A DNA stretch of 60,098 nt from Henriciella aquimarina (GCF_002088975.1 NZ_NCST01000039.1:1-60098), one strand, 5' to 3'; shown: positions 36,164-44,883, counted from the stretch's first letter. A program made the numbers and translations. The notes: generated by a model not told the origin, from the sequence alone.

Positions 36164-38956
36164 ATGCCATCAGCGCCCGTCAATAAAGACAGCCATCTCT
36201 ACCTGATCGATGCGAGCGCCTATATCTTCCGCGCTTTCCACGCCCTGCCACCCCTGTCGCGGGCCTCGGACGGGCTGCCGGTCGGCGCGGTGTCGGGCTT
36301 TTGCAACATGCTCTGGAAACTGCTGGAAGAGCTGAAGGGCGGCGAGCGGCCGACCCATTTCGCCTGCGTCTTCGACAAGTCGTCCTATTCCTTCCGCAAC
36401 GACCTCTATCCCGACTACAAGGCCAATCGCGACGAGCCGCCGGAGGATTTGCGCCCGCAATTCCCGCTGGTGCGCGAGGCCGCCATCGCCTTCCACACCC
36501 ATGCGCTGGAGCAGGAAGGCTACGAGGCCGACGACCTGATCGCGACCTATGCTCGCCAGGCCGAGGCCAGGGGCGCGCGCGTCACCATCGTCTCGTCCGA
36601 CAAGGACCTCATGCAGCTGGTCTCCGACAAGGTCACCATGCTGGACACGATGAAGAACAGGACGCTTGGCCTTGAAGCCGTGTACGAGAAGTTCGGCGTC
36701 ACCCCGGACAAGGTGGTCGACGTCCAGGCGCTCGCCGGCGACAGCGTCGACAATGTCCCCGGCGCGCCCGGCATCGGCGTGAAGACCGCCGCCCAGCTCC
36801 TGCAGGACTATGGCGATGTCGAAACCCTGCTTGCGCGTGCCGAGGAGATCAAGCAGCCCAAGCGCCGCCAGACGCTGATCGACCATGCCGACCAGGTGAT
36901 GATCTCCAAACAGCTCGTCACGCTGAAGGACGATGTGCCCCTCGAAGTGCCGATGGAAGACCTCGCCGTCTCCGATCCGGACCCGAAGACGCTGATCGAC
37001 TTCCTGGAAAAGATGGAATTCCGCACCATCACACGCCGCGTGCGCGAAACCTTCGAGGCCGAAGGCGTGCTGGACGAAAGCTCGGCCGGCGATATCGGTT
37101 TCGACACCGAAAACTATGCCTGCATCCGCGACTTCAAGGCGCTGGAAGACTGGATTGCGCGCGCCCATGAGGCCGGCGTGATCGGCCTCGACTGCGAGAC
37201 CAACAGCCTCGACTGCCAGACCTGCGACCTGATCGGCATCTCCATCGCCGTCGCGCCCAACGAGGCGGCCTACATCCCGCTCGGCCATATCGATCCGGAC
37301 CATTCCGGCGGCGACGATTTCTTCGATGCAGACCCGCCGCGCCAGCTGCGCAAGGCCGACGTGCTCGACGCGCTGAAGCCGCTGCTGGAAGACCCGGCCG
37401 TCCTCAAGGTCGGCCAGAACTTCAAATACGACCTGACCGTCTTCAAGCGCAACGGCATCGACGTCACCCCGATCGACGACACGATGCTCATTTCCTTCGC
37501 CCTCCACGCCGGCATGCACGGCCACGGCATGGATGAGCTGTCGGAGCGCTATTTCCACCACTCGCCCATCGCCTTCAAGGACGTCGCCGGCACCGGCAAA
37601 TCCCAGGTCACCTTCGACCGCGTGGCGCTGGACAAGGCCACCGAATATGCCGCCGAGGACGCCGATGTGACGCTGCGCCTGTGGCAGGAGTTCAGGAACC
37701 GCCTCTTCCGAGAGAAAGTCACCACCGTCTATGAGACGCTCGACCGCCCGCTCATCCCGGTGCTGGCGGCGATGGAGAGCGCGGGCATCAAGGTCGACCG
37801 CGACCACCTCTCGCGCATGTCGGCCGATTTCCAGCAGCGCATGGCGGGCCTGGAAGACGCCGCCTACAAGGCCGCCGGCGGCGAGTTCAATATGGGCTCG
37901 CCGAAACAGCTCGGCGAGATCCTGTTCGGCGAAATGGCCCTGCCCGGCGGCAAGAAAACGAAGTCCGGCCAGTGGTCGACGGACGCCAGCCAGCTCGAAT
38001 TCCTCGCCGCCCAGGGCCATGAGCTGCCGCAGATCATCCTCGACTGGCGCATGCTCTCAAAGCTGCGCTCGACCTATACCGAGGCCCTGCAGGACGCGAT
38101 CAATCCGGAGACGGGCCGCGTCCACACCTCCTATTCCATGGCGGGCGCGCAGACGGGCCGGCTGTCCTCGACCGATCCGAACCTGCAGAACATCCCCGTG
38201 CGCACCGAGGAAGGCCGCAAGATCCGCGAAGCCTTCATCGCCGAGCCGGGCCATGTCCTGATCAGCGCCGACTATTCCCAGATCGAACTCAGGCTGCTCG
38301 CCCACATCGCGAATATCGACGCGCTGAAGAACGCCTTCAAGGAGGGGCTCGACATCCACGCCATGACGGCGAGCGAGATGTTCGACACGCCCATTGAGGG
38401 CATGGACCCGATGATCCGCCGGCGCGCCAAGGCGATCAATTTCGGCATCATCTACGGCATCTCCGCCTTCGGCCTCGCCAACCAGCTCGGCATCGAGCGC
38501 GGCGAGGCGTCGGACTATATCAAGGCCTATTTCGAGAAATTCCCCGGCATCCGGAAATACATGGACGAGACCAAGGAGTTCGCGAAGGAAAATCTTTATG
38601 TCTCAACCGCCTTCGGCCGGAAGCTGCACTTGAAGGAGATCAAGTCCAAGAACGGCGCCCAACGGGCCTTTGCGGAGAGACAGGCCATCAACGCCCCCAT
38701 CCAGGGCTCGGCCGCCGACATCATCAAGCGCGCCATGGTCCACATGCCCGACGCGCTGGCGGCAACGAAGCTCGATGCGAAAATGCTGCTCCAGGTCCAC
38801 GACGAACTCATCTTCGAATGCCCCGAAGACCAGGCCGAAGACACCATCGCCGTGGTGCAGAAGGTCATGCAGAAAGCGCCCCTGCCGGCCCTGCAGCTCA
38901 GCGTACCGCTGGATGTGGATGCGCGCGCGGCGGACAACTGGGCGGCGGCGCATTAG
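36164..38956 (+). CDS. polA: DNA polymerase I
   Basis: This 930-residue enzyme has all three domains: the N-terminal 5' nuclease (LIDASAYIFRAFHALP, YKANRDEPPEDL, GYEADDLIATYA, GDSVDNVPGAPGIGVKTA), the 3'-5' exonuclease and the polymerase. The proofreading motifs are intact: GLDCETNSLD (Exo I), VGQNFKYDL (Exo II) and YAAEDADVT (Exo III). The polymerase shows ISADYSQIELR (motif A), RRRAKAINFGIIYG (motif B) and QVHDEL (motif C). It acts in Okazaki fragment maturation and excision repair. The start is ATG 36164, with AGGAAGG upstream. Confidence 0.98.
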   Translation: MPSAPVNKDSHLYLIDASAYIFRAFHALPPLSRASDGLPVGAVSGFCNMLWKLLEELKGGERPTHFACVFDKSSYSFRNDLYPDYKANRDEPPEDLRPQFPLVREAAIAFHTHALEQEGYEADDLIATYARQAEARGARVTIVSSDKDLMQLVSDKVTMLDTMKNRTLGLEAVYEKFGVTPDKVVDVQALAGDSVDNVPGAPGIGVKTAAQLLQDYGDVETLLARAEEIKQPKRRQTLIDHADQVMISKQLVTLKDDVPLEVPMEDLAVSDPDPKTLIDFLEKMEFRTITRRVRETFEAEGVLDESSAGDIGFDTENYACIRDFKALEDWIARAHEAGVIGLDCETNSLDCQTCDLIGISIAVAPNEAAYIPLGHIDPDHSGGDDFFDADPPRQLRKADVLDALKPLLEDPAVLKVGQNFKYDLTVFKRNGIDVTPIDDTMLISFALHAGMHGHGMDELSERYFHHSPIAFKDVAGTGKSQVTFDRVALDKATEYAAEDADVTLRLWQEFRNRLFREKVTTVYETLDRPLIPVLAAMESAGIKVDRDHLSRMSADFQQRMAGLEDAAYKAAGGEFNMGSPKQLGEILFGEMALPGGKKTKSGQWSTDASQLEFLAAQGHELPQIILDWRMLSKLRSTYTEALQDAINPETGRVHTSYSMAGAQTGRLSSTDPNLQNIPVRTEEGRKIREAFIAEPGHVLISADYSQIELRLLAHIANIDALKNAFKEGLDIHAMTASEMFDTPIEGMDPMIRRRAKAINFGIIYGISAFGLANQLGIERGEASDYIKAYFEKFPGIRKYMDETKEFAKENLYVSTAFGRKLHLKEIKSKNGAQRAFAERQAINAPIQGSAADIIKRAMVHMPDALAATKLDAKMLLQVHDELIFECPEDQAEDTIAVVQKVMQKAPLPALQLSVPLDVDARAADNWAAAH

Positions 38957-39384
38957 CCCCCCATCCGCTCTCCCTGCGGAAACTAGCAGCCACCGCCATG
39001 GATGTTGACACGGATACACCAAGAGCGCCCGATCCATGGGGTAAAGCGTGATCTGAGACGCGCCCTCATAACTTTGTTACATAAAATGCTCAATTTTGCT
39101 TGACAGAACAATAAATGAACATTTGTCGAAAACCACATGTTCACGAAAGCCCAAAGACTTTTTTGAGAAGAGTAAGCCTCTGTTCAAGAACCAGAATTTT
39201 TGTTTTTAAAAAGTGTCAATCTGAAAAATTCTTATTTTTCCTAAAAAGTGCGCTTGCCAGCTTCGAGATCAATGTGTTTTAGTAAACACCATAGAGTAAG
39301 GCTAAGGTGACAGTTCGAGGATAGCGAGTACGTTGCTATAGAATCGAAGCGGCGGAACTTTCGCTCCGCCGCCCCGCTTTTGCC
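38957..39384. other. AT-rich intergenic region after polA
   Basis: From about 39060 to 39300 the base composition is far more AT-rich than anywhere else in the window, with runs such as TTTTTGTTTTTAAAAAG. It contains an inverted repeat TGAACAT (39116-39122) / ATGTTCA (39137-39143), an isolated TTGACA at 39100, and ATAGC/GCTAT at 39321/39335. No convincing gene is present. The right end holds the hairpin listed separately. Confidence 0.6.
39349..39381 (-). terminator. Hairpin downstream of the small peptide gene
   Basis: GCGGCGGA (39349-39356) and TCCGCCGC (39365-39372) form an eight-base-pair GC stem with an eight-base loop. On the minus strand TTCGATTCT follows; on the plus strand CCCGCTTTT follows. 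It starts 13 bases after the stop of the 26-residue gene and may end transcripts from both sides. Confidence 0.55.
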
Positions 39385-39465
39385 CTATTTCTTCGCAGTC
39401 CGTCGCCAAACAGTGGCTGCGAGGTTTAAGGCAGAAAGCAATACCATGATCGCATCAAACGTCAT
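39385..39465 (-). CDS. 26-residue hydrophobic peptide
   Basis: The frame is short but well framed. Start ATG 39465 has the strong ribosome binding site AAAGGAGG at five bases' spacing, and stop TAG is at 39385-39387. The product begins MTFDAIMVLLSALNLAATVW and ends in RRTAKK: one short membrane-spanning stretch with a basic tail, the general shape of type I toxins (Ldr, Fst-like) and of small membrane-complex subunits. A plausible promoter and a 20-base palindrome lie upstream and a GC hairpin follows, so it looks like a complete one-gene unit. I recognise no homologue, and its function is unknown. Confidence 0.55.
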   Translation of the reverse strand: MTFDAIMVLLSALNLAATVWRRTAKK

Positions 39466-39481
39466 GTATGCCTCCTTTCGA

Positions 39482-39536
39482 CCAACAGAACGTTCCGTTG
39501 GAAATTTATAATGTATTAACTAAAGACTTCTGTCCA
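39482..39536 (-). promoter_or_regulatory. Promoter and 20-base palindrome ahead of the small peptide gene
   Basis: On the minus strand TGGACA (39531-39536) and CATTAT (39508-39513) are separated by 17 bases and predict a start near 39501. Beginning there is CCAACAGAACGTTCCGTTGG (39482-39501), a palindrome with one mismatched pair, either an operator or a 5' leader hairpin. The rest of the gap up to 39790 shows nothing else I can support. Confidence 0.5.
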
Positions 39537-39790
39537 GCGTTCTGTTTTTTTGATGCGGGTGAATCTCTCACTCTGAGCTTGCTGCATGGTAAGTGGCATA
39601 ATCCTAGCAAATCCCATTGCATTCCCTCTCCCCGCGCACGATATCTAACCCACGCCTTTTGCGGCCCACGTCACACCAAAAATCCGCAAAGCCATTCCGG
39701 CGCTGTCCCTGCCTGATCGCGCATGCCGCGCGCCGGCCAACAGGGGCAATCCGCATCGCTGGCTGCGATGCAAAGGAAGTGACCCATCCC

Positions 39791-39916
39791 ATGTCGAAAC
39801 AACAGAGATCGAACCGCGAGCCGCGCAAGCCCAAGAAGGAAAAGCCGAAGACGAATGCGTCCAACCCGTCGCTCAAGACCGGCGTCCACAACGTCTTCGA
39901 CCAGCGGCAGAAATAG
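39791..39916 (+). CDS. Small conserved basic protein
   Basis: This 41-residue, strongly basic protein (SKQQRSNREPRKPKKEKPK) belongs to a short family common in Proteobacteria, where similar N-termini (MxKQxRSNRExxKPKK) are seen. It is likely nucleic-acid or ribosome associated by charge alone; no function is known. ATG 39791 follows AAGGAAG at about eleven bases. A 12-base-pair hairpin starts nine bases after the stop. Confidence 0.75.
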   Translation: MSKQQRSNREPRKPKKEKPKTNASNPSLKTGVHNVFDQRQK

Positions 39917-39924
39917 AGCGTCTT

Positions 39925-40063
39925 TTCCTCTCCCGGTTCTCCCGGGAGAGGAAGCGCGGACGTCGAGTCCCGCTCATCCCGGCGCAGGCCGGGACCTCGT
40001 GCCACAGGCGGGACCTCTCCATCTGCCTGAGACCCCGGCCTTCGCCGGGGTGATCGGGAGAGG
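39925..40063. repeat. Second repeat family: inverted CCCGG-type palindromes
   Basis: A perfect hairpin TTCCTCTCCCGG / CCGGGAGAGGAA (39925-39936, 39942-39953) is followed by two inverted 25-base units. TCATCCCGGC...GGACCTC is at 39974-39998; GAGACCCCGG...CGGGGTGA is at 40029-40053. This type, with a CATCCCGGC-nAAGGCCGGG pattern, is widespread between alphaproteobacterial genes. CGGGAGAGG at 40055-40063 repeats the first hairpin arm. Confidence 0.75.
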
Positions 40064-40128
40064 GGGTTGGGATTGGTGCACCTCAAATCCATCCCCACTG
40101 TACCGTTCAGGTGTACCCTTGGGACACG

Positions 40129-40884
40129 ATGGAGACCCCAGACCGGCACCTGAAGATCGCGATGGAGCGCGCCTGGCCCTTGCTGGCCGGGCTTGCGGCG
40201 ACGCTGGCCGCGCTGATCGGGCTCACCGACAGCATCGCGCCCGTCCGCGTCTCGCGCAGCGTGCACATCCGTGCGATGCGCCTGCTGCGGCCCGCCGAAG
40301 CGCTGCTGCGCCGGTTGATCGTGCTGATGGCGCGGGAACTCTACGGCAACCTCTCCGGCACGCACCCGGCAGCCCTGAGCCCGATCCATGTGAGCCCGGA
40401 CCTTGTCCGGGTGAAACGGGATCAAACTGAAAAAGCGCACTTCCAGCTCTTCGAGCCGCTGGCGACGGTCGCCTCCTGCACCAGCAGGCCCACGCCGAAA
40501 CCCGCCGGAAACCCGCGCATCCTGAGCCTCGACACGCCCTACCCGGCCGAGGCGGAACAGCCCGATGGCCTCTGCGCCGCCCGGCTCGTCGCGCGGGTGC
40601 GCGCGCTCCGGAAAGTGCTGGAGAATCCGAAACACCGGGCGAAACGTTTTGCCCGCTTCCTCGCCCGCAAGGCCGCCGCCAACACGCCGATGGGCCGGCT
40701 CAATCCGGCCCGCCCCGGCTGGCCGCCGGGCGCGCGGAGCCGGCATACGCCACCCTGGCTCACCGACATGCTGCGCCATCTCGGCCCCGAGGTGCGCGAA
40801 GACCCGCCCTGGATGTGGGTGCGGCGCAAGATTTCCTCTCCGCAGACCCCTGTGAAGATAGGGGTCCATGGCGGCATGGGATAA
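40129..40884 (+). CDS. Hypothetical protein with one membrane segment
   Basis: The frame gives 251 residues. An N-terminal hydrophobic stretch (MERAWPLLAGLAATLAALIG) is followed by a basic, Ala/Arg/Leu-rich body with ARLVARVRALRKVLENPKHRAKRFARFLARKAA-type content and a C-terminal WLTDMLRHLG and DPPWMWVRRK. The Trp-rich end and biased composition look like a real protein, but there is no clear ribosome binding site, and a copy of the CCCGG repeat lies inside the frame (40392-40416). No family is recognised. The start could also be ATG 40111 or 40162. Confidence 0.5.
   Translation: METPDRHLKIAMERAWPLLAGLAATLAALIGLTDSIAPVRVSRSVHIRAMRLLRPAEALLRRLIVLMARELYGNLSGTHPAALSPIHVSPDLVRVKRDQTEKAHFQLFEPLATVASCTSRPTPKPAGNPRILSLDTPYPAEAEQPDGLCAARLVARVRALRKVLENPKHRAKRFARFLARKAAANTPMGRLNPARPGWPPGARSRHTPPWLTDMLRHLGPEVREDPPWMWVRRKISSPQTPVKIGVHGGMG
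40392..40416. repeat. Solo CCCGG-type repeat inside a reading frame
   Basis: GAGCCCGGACC, TTGT and CCGGGTGAAA match the right-hand unit at 40029-40053 with a shorter stem. It lies in frame in the hypothetical gene and encodes the segment around SPDLVRVKR. Confidence 0.55.
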
Positions 40885-40961
40885 ACAAATCTTGCCGGTC
40901 ATCATGGCGAAGCCGGCCCGCCTTGGATAAACTCGCCCTGTAGCAAGTGAGGGAAATCGGG

Positions 40962-41252
40962 ATGATGACACGGACGATGCTGGCCGGCGTGGCGATGATG
41001 TCTCTGGCGGCGTGCGGCGAGAGCGGCGGCGGGGACGATTATGAGAGCTTCATGGCCAAGTGCCGGCCCGTCGCGCAGATGATGGAACAGCAGGGCGGCG
41101 CCTCGAGCAATCTGATGAGCGCGTCCAACACCGAAGCGGCCTGCGACTGTGCCTGGGACAAGTACCGCCATGAGGGCGGCTCGGCCTCCTCCGGCGCGAT
41201 CCGGGCCATGGTGCGCGGCTGTCTCGCCGAGATCGAGATGGAGCCGGAGTGA
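40962..41252 (+). CDS. Small hypothetical lipoprotein
   Basis: This 96-residue protein has a lipoprotein signal ending in SLAAC. The mature part contains four further cysteines, including AACDCAWDKY, and an overall pattern CRPVAQMMEQ...CDCAW...GCLAEIE that suggests a small disulfide-bonded helical domain. ATG 40962 has AGGGA about eight bases upstream. No named family. It precedes the CtaG gene. Confidence 0.75.
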   Translation: MMTRTMLAGVAMMSLAACGESGGGDDYESFMAKCRPVAQMMEQQGGASSNLMSASNTEAACDCAWDKYRHEGGSASSGAIRAMVRGCLAEIEMEPE

Positions 41253-41352
41253 CGCGGCCGGCGCGGTAAAGCGGCACGATGTCATTTCCCGCCCGCCCGG
41301 CCTGACGATCCGCCGCATGGCCCCTCGCAGCGAGAAGCGTACAAGGCCGGTC

Positions 41353-42519
41353 ATGTTTTCCCGGTCTGTCCCTCCAGCCGGGCGACACCCTGCGTTCGCG
41401 CGCTCTGTGCCGTTCGGCCTTCGAACCCTCCTTGTCCTTTTCCTCTTGGCGAGCCCCGCCCTGCCCGCCTTCGCCCATGGCGGCGAAGAGATCGGCCATC
41501 ACACCGAATGGTGGGCGGCCTGGCGCTTCGACTGGCTGGTGAGCGGCCCGGCGCTCGCTGTGCTGGCGATCTATATCAACGGCATGCGGCGGCGCGCCGG
41601 CAGTGCGCACGCCCCACACCCGGCCCGCCATATCTCATTCATCGCCGGGCTCGGGCTTGTCTGGCTGTCGCTGCAATCGCCGGTCGACCCGATGGCCGAG
41701 CGGCTGTTCTCGGTCCACCAGATCCAGCACATCCTGATCCGGATGATGGGGCCGATGTTCATCGCGCTCGCCCATCCCGAAGGCGTGCTGCTGGCGGGCT
41801 CGCCGCGCTGGCTGAGGCGCAGCGTGATCCGCCCGGTTGCGACAAGCCGCGTCATGCGCGGGCTCGGCGGCGGGGTCAGCCGGCCCTGGGCAGCCTTCCT
41901 GATCTTCTTCCTGTCGCTCTATTTCTGGCAGATCCCGGCCGTTCACGACGCCTCCATCCTGAACGACCCGCTGCATGAGACGATGCATGTGACCATGCTG
42001 CTCGCCGGGCTGATCTTCTTTTTCACCCTGTTTCGCCGGCAGGATCCGCCGCTCGGCGCCTCGCGGCCGGTGCGTATCCTGATGATCCTCGGCGCGATCG
42101 TCTCCAACATCATCCTCGGCGCGGTGACGACGCTGAAGGACCAGGTGCTCTACCCGGCCTATGACATCGAAGGCCGCCTGTTCGGCATCTCCGCCATGAT
42201 GGACGAATCCGCCGGCGGCTTCATCATCTGGATGCCGTCCAGCATGATGTGCCTCATCGCCCTGCTCTTCGTCCTGCATGGCTGGGGCGAGCAGGAAAAC
42301 CGGAACATGGCGAAGCGCTACAGAGAGCCGCGCTCGAACGCGGCCATGGCGGACGTGCCGCAGACAGCCGCCGAGCTGCGCCGGAAGACGGCCGAGACCA
42401 ATCGCAAGGCCGCCACCGCACTGGTCGCCTCGGCCTGCACCGTCTTCGTCATCGCGATCTCGGTCGCCAGCCTGATCTTCGTCCTGCATTCCGGCCAGGC
42501 GCATGCGGCGATGCCTTAA
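41353..42519 (+). CDS. ctaG: CtaG-type cytochrome c oxidase assembly protein (caa3_CtaG family)
   Basis: This roughly 388-residue membrane protein has a cleavable-looking signal (PALPAFAHGGEE) and about seven helices. Conserved histidines lie in FSVHQIQHILIRMMGPMFIALAHPEG and DPLHETMHVTMLLAG, as in the caa3_CtaG family that helps build the copper centre of haem-copper oxidases. LSLQSPVDPMAERLF is another family landmark. The start is uncertain: ATG 41353 has AAGG upstream; ATG 41317 would add twelve residues. No oxidase genes are nearby. The C-terminal 80 residues contain a charged linker and one more helix. Confidence 0.85.
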   Translation: MFSRSVPPAGRHPAFARSVPFGLRTLLVLFLLASPALPAFAHGGEEIGHHTEWWAAWRFDWLVSGPALAVLAIYINGMRRRAGSAHAPHPARHISFIAGLGLVWLSLQSPVDPMAERLFSVHQIQHILIRMMGPMFIALAHPEGVLLAGSPRWLRRSVIRPVATSRVMRGLGGGVSRPWAAFLIFFLSLYFWQIPAVHDASILNDPLHETMHVTMLLAGLIFFFTLFRRQDPPLGASRPVRILMILGAIVSNIILGAVTTLKDQVLYPAYDIEGRLFGISAMMDESAGGFIIWMPSSMMCLIALLFVLHGWGEQENRNMAKRYREPRSNAAMADVPQTAAELRRKTAETNRKAATALVASACTVFVIAISVASLIFVLHSGQAHAAMP

Positions 42520-42599
42520 GCATACCAGGCTTTAACCTGGATCAAGGAATTGAGTTCGATGGCTCCCCTCTTCTACGCATTTTGTGTTAGAGCGCTCTC

Positions 42600-43337
42600 A
42601 TGACCCGATTACGCCTGCGCCAGCTCGTCATCGCCGCCGAAAGCCTGAAGACCGCCGAGCAGCTGCAGACCGTGCTCGATCTCGGTGAGCCCTTTCATGA
42701 CAGGAATGTCGCCGAGTTCGGACTGGAGAACGCCGTCTTCCCGCTCGGACACCACTTCATCGAGGTGGTCGCTCCGGTGACAAAGGACGCGCCGGTCCAG
42801 CGCTTCCTGAAGCAACACGGGCCCGGCGGCTATATGGCGATCTTCCAGACAGACGACATCGCCGCGGCCCGCAAACGCCTCGACGGGGCCGGGATCCGCC
42901 GGGTCTGGAACATCGATCTGGACGATATCGCCGCCAGCCACGTCCACCCTGCCGATGTCGGCGCGGCCATTGTCTCGCTCGACGAAGCCCATCCCTGGGA
43001 GAGCTGGCGCTGGGCCGGCCCGGTCTGGGAGACGAATTCCATCGAGGGCGAGATTACCGGTGCCATCCTGGAAGGCCCGGATCCGAACGGGCTTGCCTCG
43101 CGCTGGGCGGCTGCGCTCGGCGTGCCGGCATCGACCCATCCGGACGTCACCCGCATCAATCTCGATGACGATCAGACTCTGGTTTTCCAGGACGGCGCCA
43201 AGCCGCGACTCGACGGTTTCTGCCTGACGATCAACAATGCGATGAAAGCCCTGGAGCGGGCCGACAAGCTTGACCTGCAGAGCACGGGCGACGGGGTCCG
43301 TATTGGGGGCGCCCGGCTCGTTCTCAATAATGAGTAG
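42600..43337 (+). CDS. Glyoxalase-like domain protein (VOC, Glyoxalase_3 type)
   Basis: This 245-residue protein starts with LRLRQLVIAAESLKTAEQLQTVL, has FPLGHHFIEVVAPVTKDAPVQRFLKQHGPGGYMAIFQTDD, and a second half with EGPDPNGLASRWAAALG. This is the two-lobed Glyoxalase_3 arrangement. The metal-ligand pattern is incomplete compared with true glyoxalases, so the activity is unknown. It stands alone in a 67-90 base setting of short gaps. Confidence 0.87.
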   Translation: MTRLRLRQLVIAAESLKTAEQLQTVLDLGEPFHDRNVAEFGLENAVFPLGHHFIEVVAPVTKDAPVQRFLKQHGPGGYMAIFQTDDIAAARKRLDGAGIRRVWNIDLDDIAASHVHPADVGAAIVSLDEAHPWESWRWAGPVWETNSIEGEITGAILEGPDPNGLASRWAAALGVPASTHPDVTRINLDDDQTLVFQDGAKPRLDGFCLTINNAMKALERADKLDLQSTGDGVRIGGARLVLNNE

Positions 43338-43422
43338 GCTCTGATCCGTCTGGCCTCACCGGCCCTCGCGCGCTTATAGTCCCGGTCTGGGACAAGATGT
43401 CCGCAAGGCAAAGGAGCGCGTG

Positions 43423-43794
43423 ATGGAGTGGTTCAATGAAGTCTTCGACCTGGCGGCGGTCGCCTCCGGGGCAGGTCTGGCGGGCGGCAGCGGCGCCGCC
43501 ATTGTCGCCTGGACCATTCGTGGCGCCATCATGCGCTTCATCGTGCGCACGCTGGTCACCGCCCTGATCACCGGCATCGGCTTCTACTTCCTGCTCGGCG
43601 CGCTCGGCTTCCAGATCGTGCCGGAAGAAGAGACCGCGGCGCCTCGTCCGGGCGGCATGGCGGCCATGGACGAGTCGAGCGACACCTTCCTGCCGCAAGG
43701 CGCGTCGCCACAGCTTGACGGTGCGCCGGCGGAGGAAACCGATGACGGCAAGAAAACCATTATCGTGAAATCCCCCTTCCGCCGCGACGGCTGA
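43423..43794 (+). CDS. Hypothetical small membrane protein
   Basis: This 123-residue protein has two hydrophobic segments (about 10-32 and 40-66), the first very Gly/Ala-rich, and an acidic tail PEEETAAPRPGG...DESSDTFLPQGASPQLDG ending in KKTIIVKSPFRRDG. ATG 43423 is preceded by AAAGGAG at six bases; an overlapping GTG at 43420 is less likely. It converges on the cyclase gene with a three-base gap. No family is recognised. Confidence 0.72.
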   Translation: MEWFNEVFDLAAVASGAGLAGGSGAAIVAWTIRGAIMRFIVRTLVTALITGIGFYFLLGALGFQIVPEEETAAPRPGGMAAMDESSDTFLPQGASPQLDGAPAEETDDGKKTIIVKSPFRRDG

Positions 43795-43797
43795 GAC

Positions 43798-44883
43798 CTA
43801 GCGGAACTCGACCTCGAGGTGGGTGCGCGTGCGCGCGGTGACCTTGCAGGAAACACTCAGTTTGTCAGAACGGATGAGCAAACGAAACTCATCAGGCACG
43901 TTCGTCGTGGTTACAAGATCAAGCCCGGCACCTTCCTGACCAAGGGATCGAACGGTACAGTCAATCGATGCATGGGTTCCGGCAAAGGCAATCTGACCCG
44001 CCTTCAGCACCCGGCGCCGAACCACACGTTCGACCCGGTCTGTCTCGTCACCCCATATGACAGAGCGATTGCGGCCCGTCTGCTTTGCCTGATACATCGC
44101 TGCATCCGCGCGGCCGAGCAAGGTGGCCACGTCATATTGGCGGTCTTTCTGGCTTGCGACACCAAAACTTGCCGTCACACGAACAGTCTTGCCGCCAAAT
44201 TCGAAACGCATGGCGCCAATGGCGACACGCAACTTCTCGGCCACGAGAATAGCCCCGTCTTCATCCGTCTGCGGCAGGAGGATCGCGAACTCCTCGCCTC
44301 CCATGCGGCCAAAGACATCGCTTTGACGCAGGTGGGACCGACAGGTTTCGGAAACAGCTCTCAGAACCTTGTCACCGGCCGCATGACCATAGGTGTCGTT
44401 AATCGACTTGAAGTGGTCAACGTCGAGACAGATCATGTTCAACGGGTGCCGGTGACGCGTGCATAATTGCGCCAAACGTTCCGCTTCTTCCTCGAAAGCC
44501 CGCCGGGTCAGCAAGCCGGTCAATCCGTCACTTACGGCCAGCCGGCGGAGTTCGTAAAAATCCGTGACCACACGGGCAACCCCTTCCAAGGCCTGGAGTT
44601 GGCCCGGAGACAGAGTCCTTTCTTCGGAATCCAGCGCTGACAGCGTCCCGATAATCTCGTCATCTACTGACAGAATGGGAACACCGGCATAGAATTTCAC
44701 ATCGGTGTAAATGTCGTCGTAGTCCAGCCCGGAAGACGCCTTTAGCCATCGCTGCTGACCATCTGTCACAGAGATTGTGGCAGACTCGACCCCAAGCATG
44801 TTGCGAAGAAGTTTTACGACATTCTGGAAGAATTCATCGGCCGGGGCATATGTAATATCATTTTCCGCGAACATTGACTCCAT
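43798..44883 (-). CDS. Diguanylate cyclase: GAF, GGDEF and PilZ-like domains
   Basis: This 361-residue protein makes cyclic di-GMP from two GTP. Residues 15-108 form a short GAF-like sensor (GVESATISVTDGQQRWLKAS, GVPILSVDDEIIGTL). The GGDEF domain (115-275) has the active GGEEF at 195-199 and the inhibitory I-site RQSD (186-189), five residues before it. The C-terminal 90 residues look like a PilZ barrel (RRRVLKAGQIAF, VRSLGQEGAGL, CKVTARTRTHLEVEF), but the usual (D/N)xSxxG motif is altered. It should be soluble. Its sequence is visibly less GC-rich than its neighbours, as is its promoter. A second in-frame ATG at 44874 may be the true start. Confidence 0.9.
   Translation of the reverse strand: MESMFAENDITYAPADEFFQNVVKLLRNMLGVESATISVTDGQQRWLKASSGLDYDDIYTDVKFYAGVPILSVDDEIIGTLSALDSEERTLSPGQLQALEGVARVVTDFYELRRLAVSDGLTGLLTRRAFEEEAERLAQLCTRHRHPLNMICLDVDHFKSINDTYGHAAGDKVLRAVSETCRSHLRQSDVFGRMGGEEFAILLPQTDEDGAILVAEKLRVAIGAMRFEFGGKTVRVTASFGVASQKDRQYDVATLLGRADAAMYQAKQTGRNRSVIWGDETDRVERVVRRRVLKAGQIAFAGTHASIDCTVRSLGQEGAGLDLVTTTNVPDEFRLLIRSDKLSVSCKVTARTRTHLEVEFR

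Noticed and set aside
36170..38020. 616-codon minus-strand frame opposite polA
   Set aside because: PolA motifs fill the other strand completely; this frame has no recognisable feature.
39468..39716. 82-codon plus-strand frame in the AT-rich gap
   Set aside because: No ribosome binding site and no family; it overlaps the promoter and palindrome of the minus-strand peptide unit.
39604..40971. 455-codon minus-strand frame across repeats
   Set aside because: It runs through two repeat units and the small basic protein gene and has repeat-derived composition.
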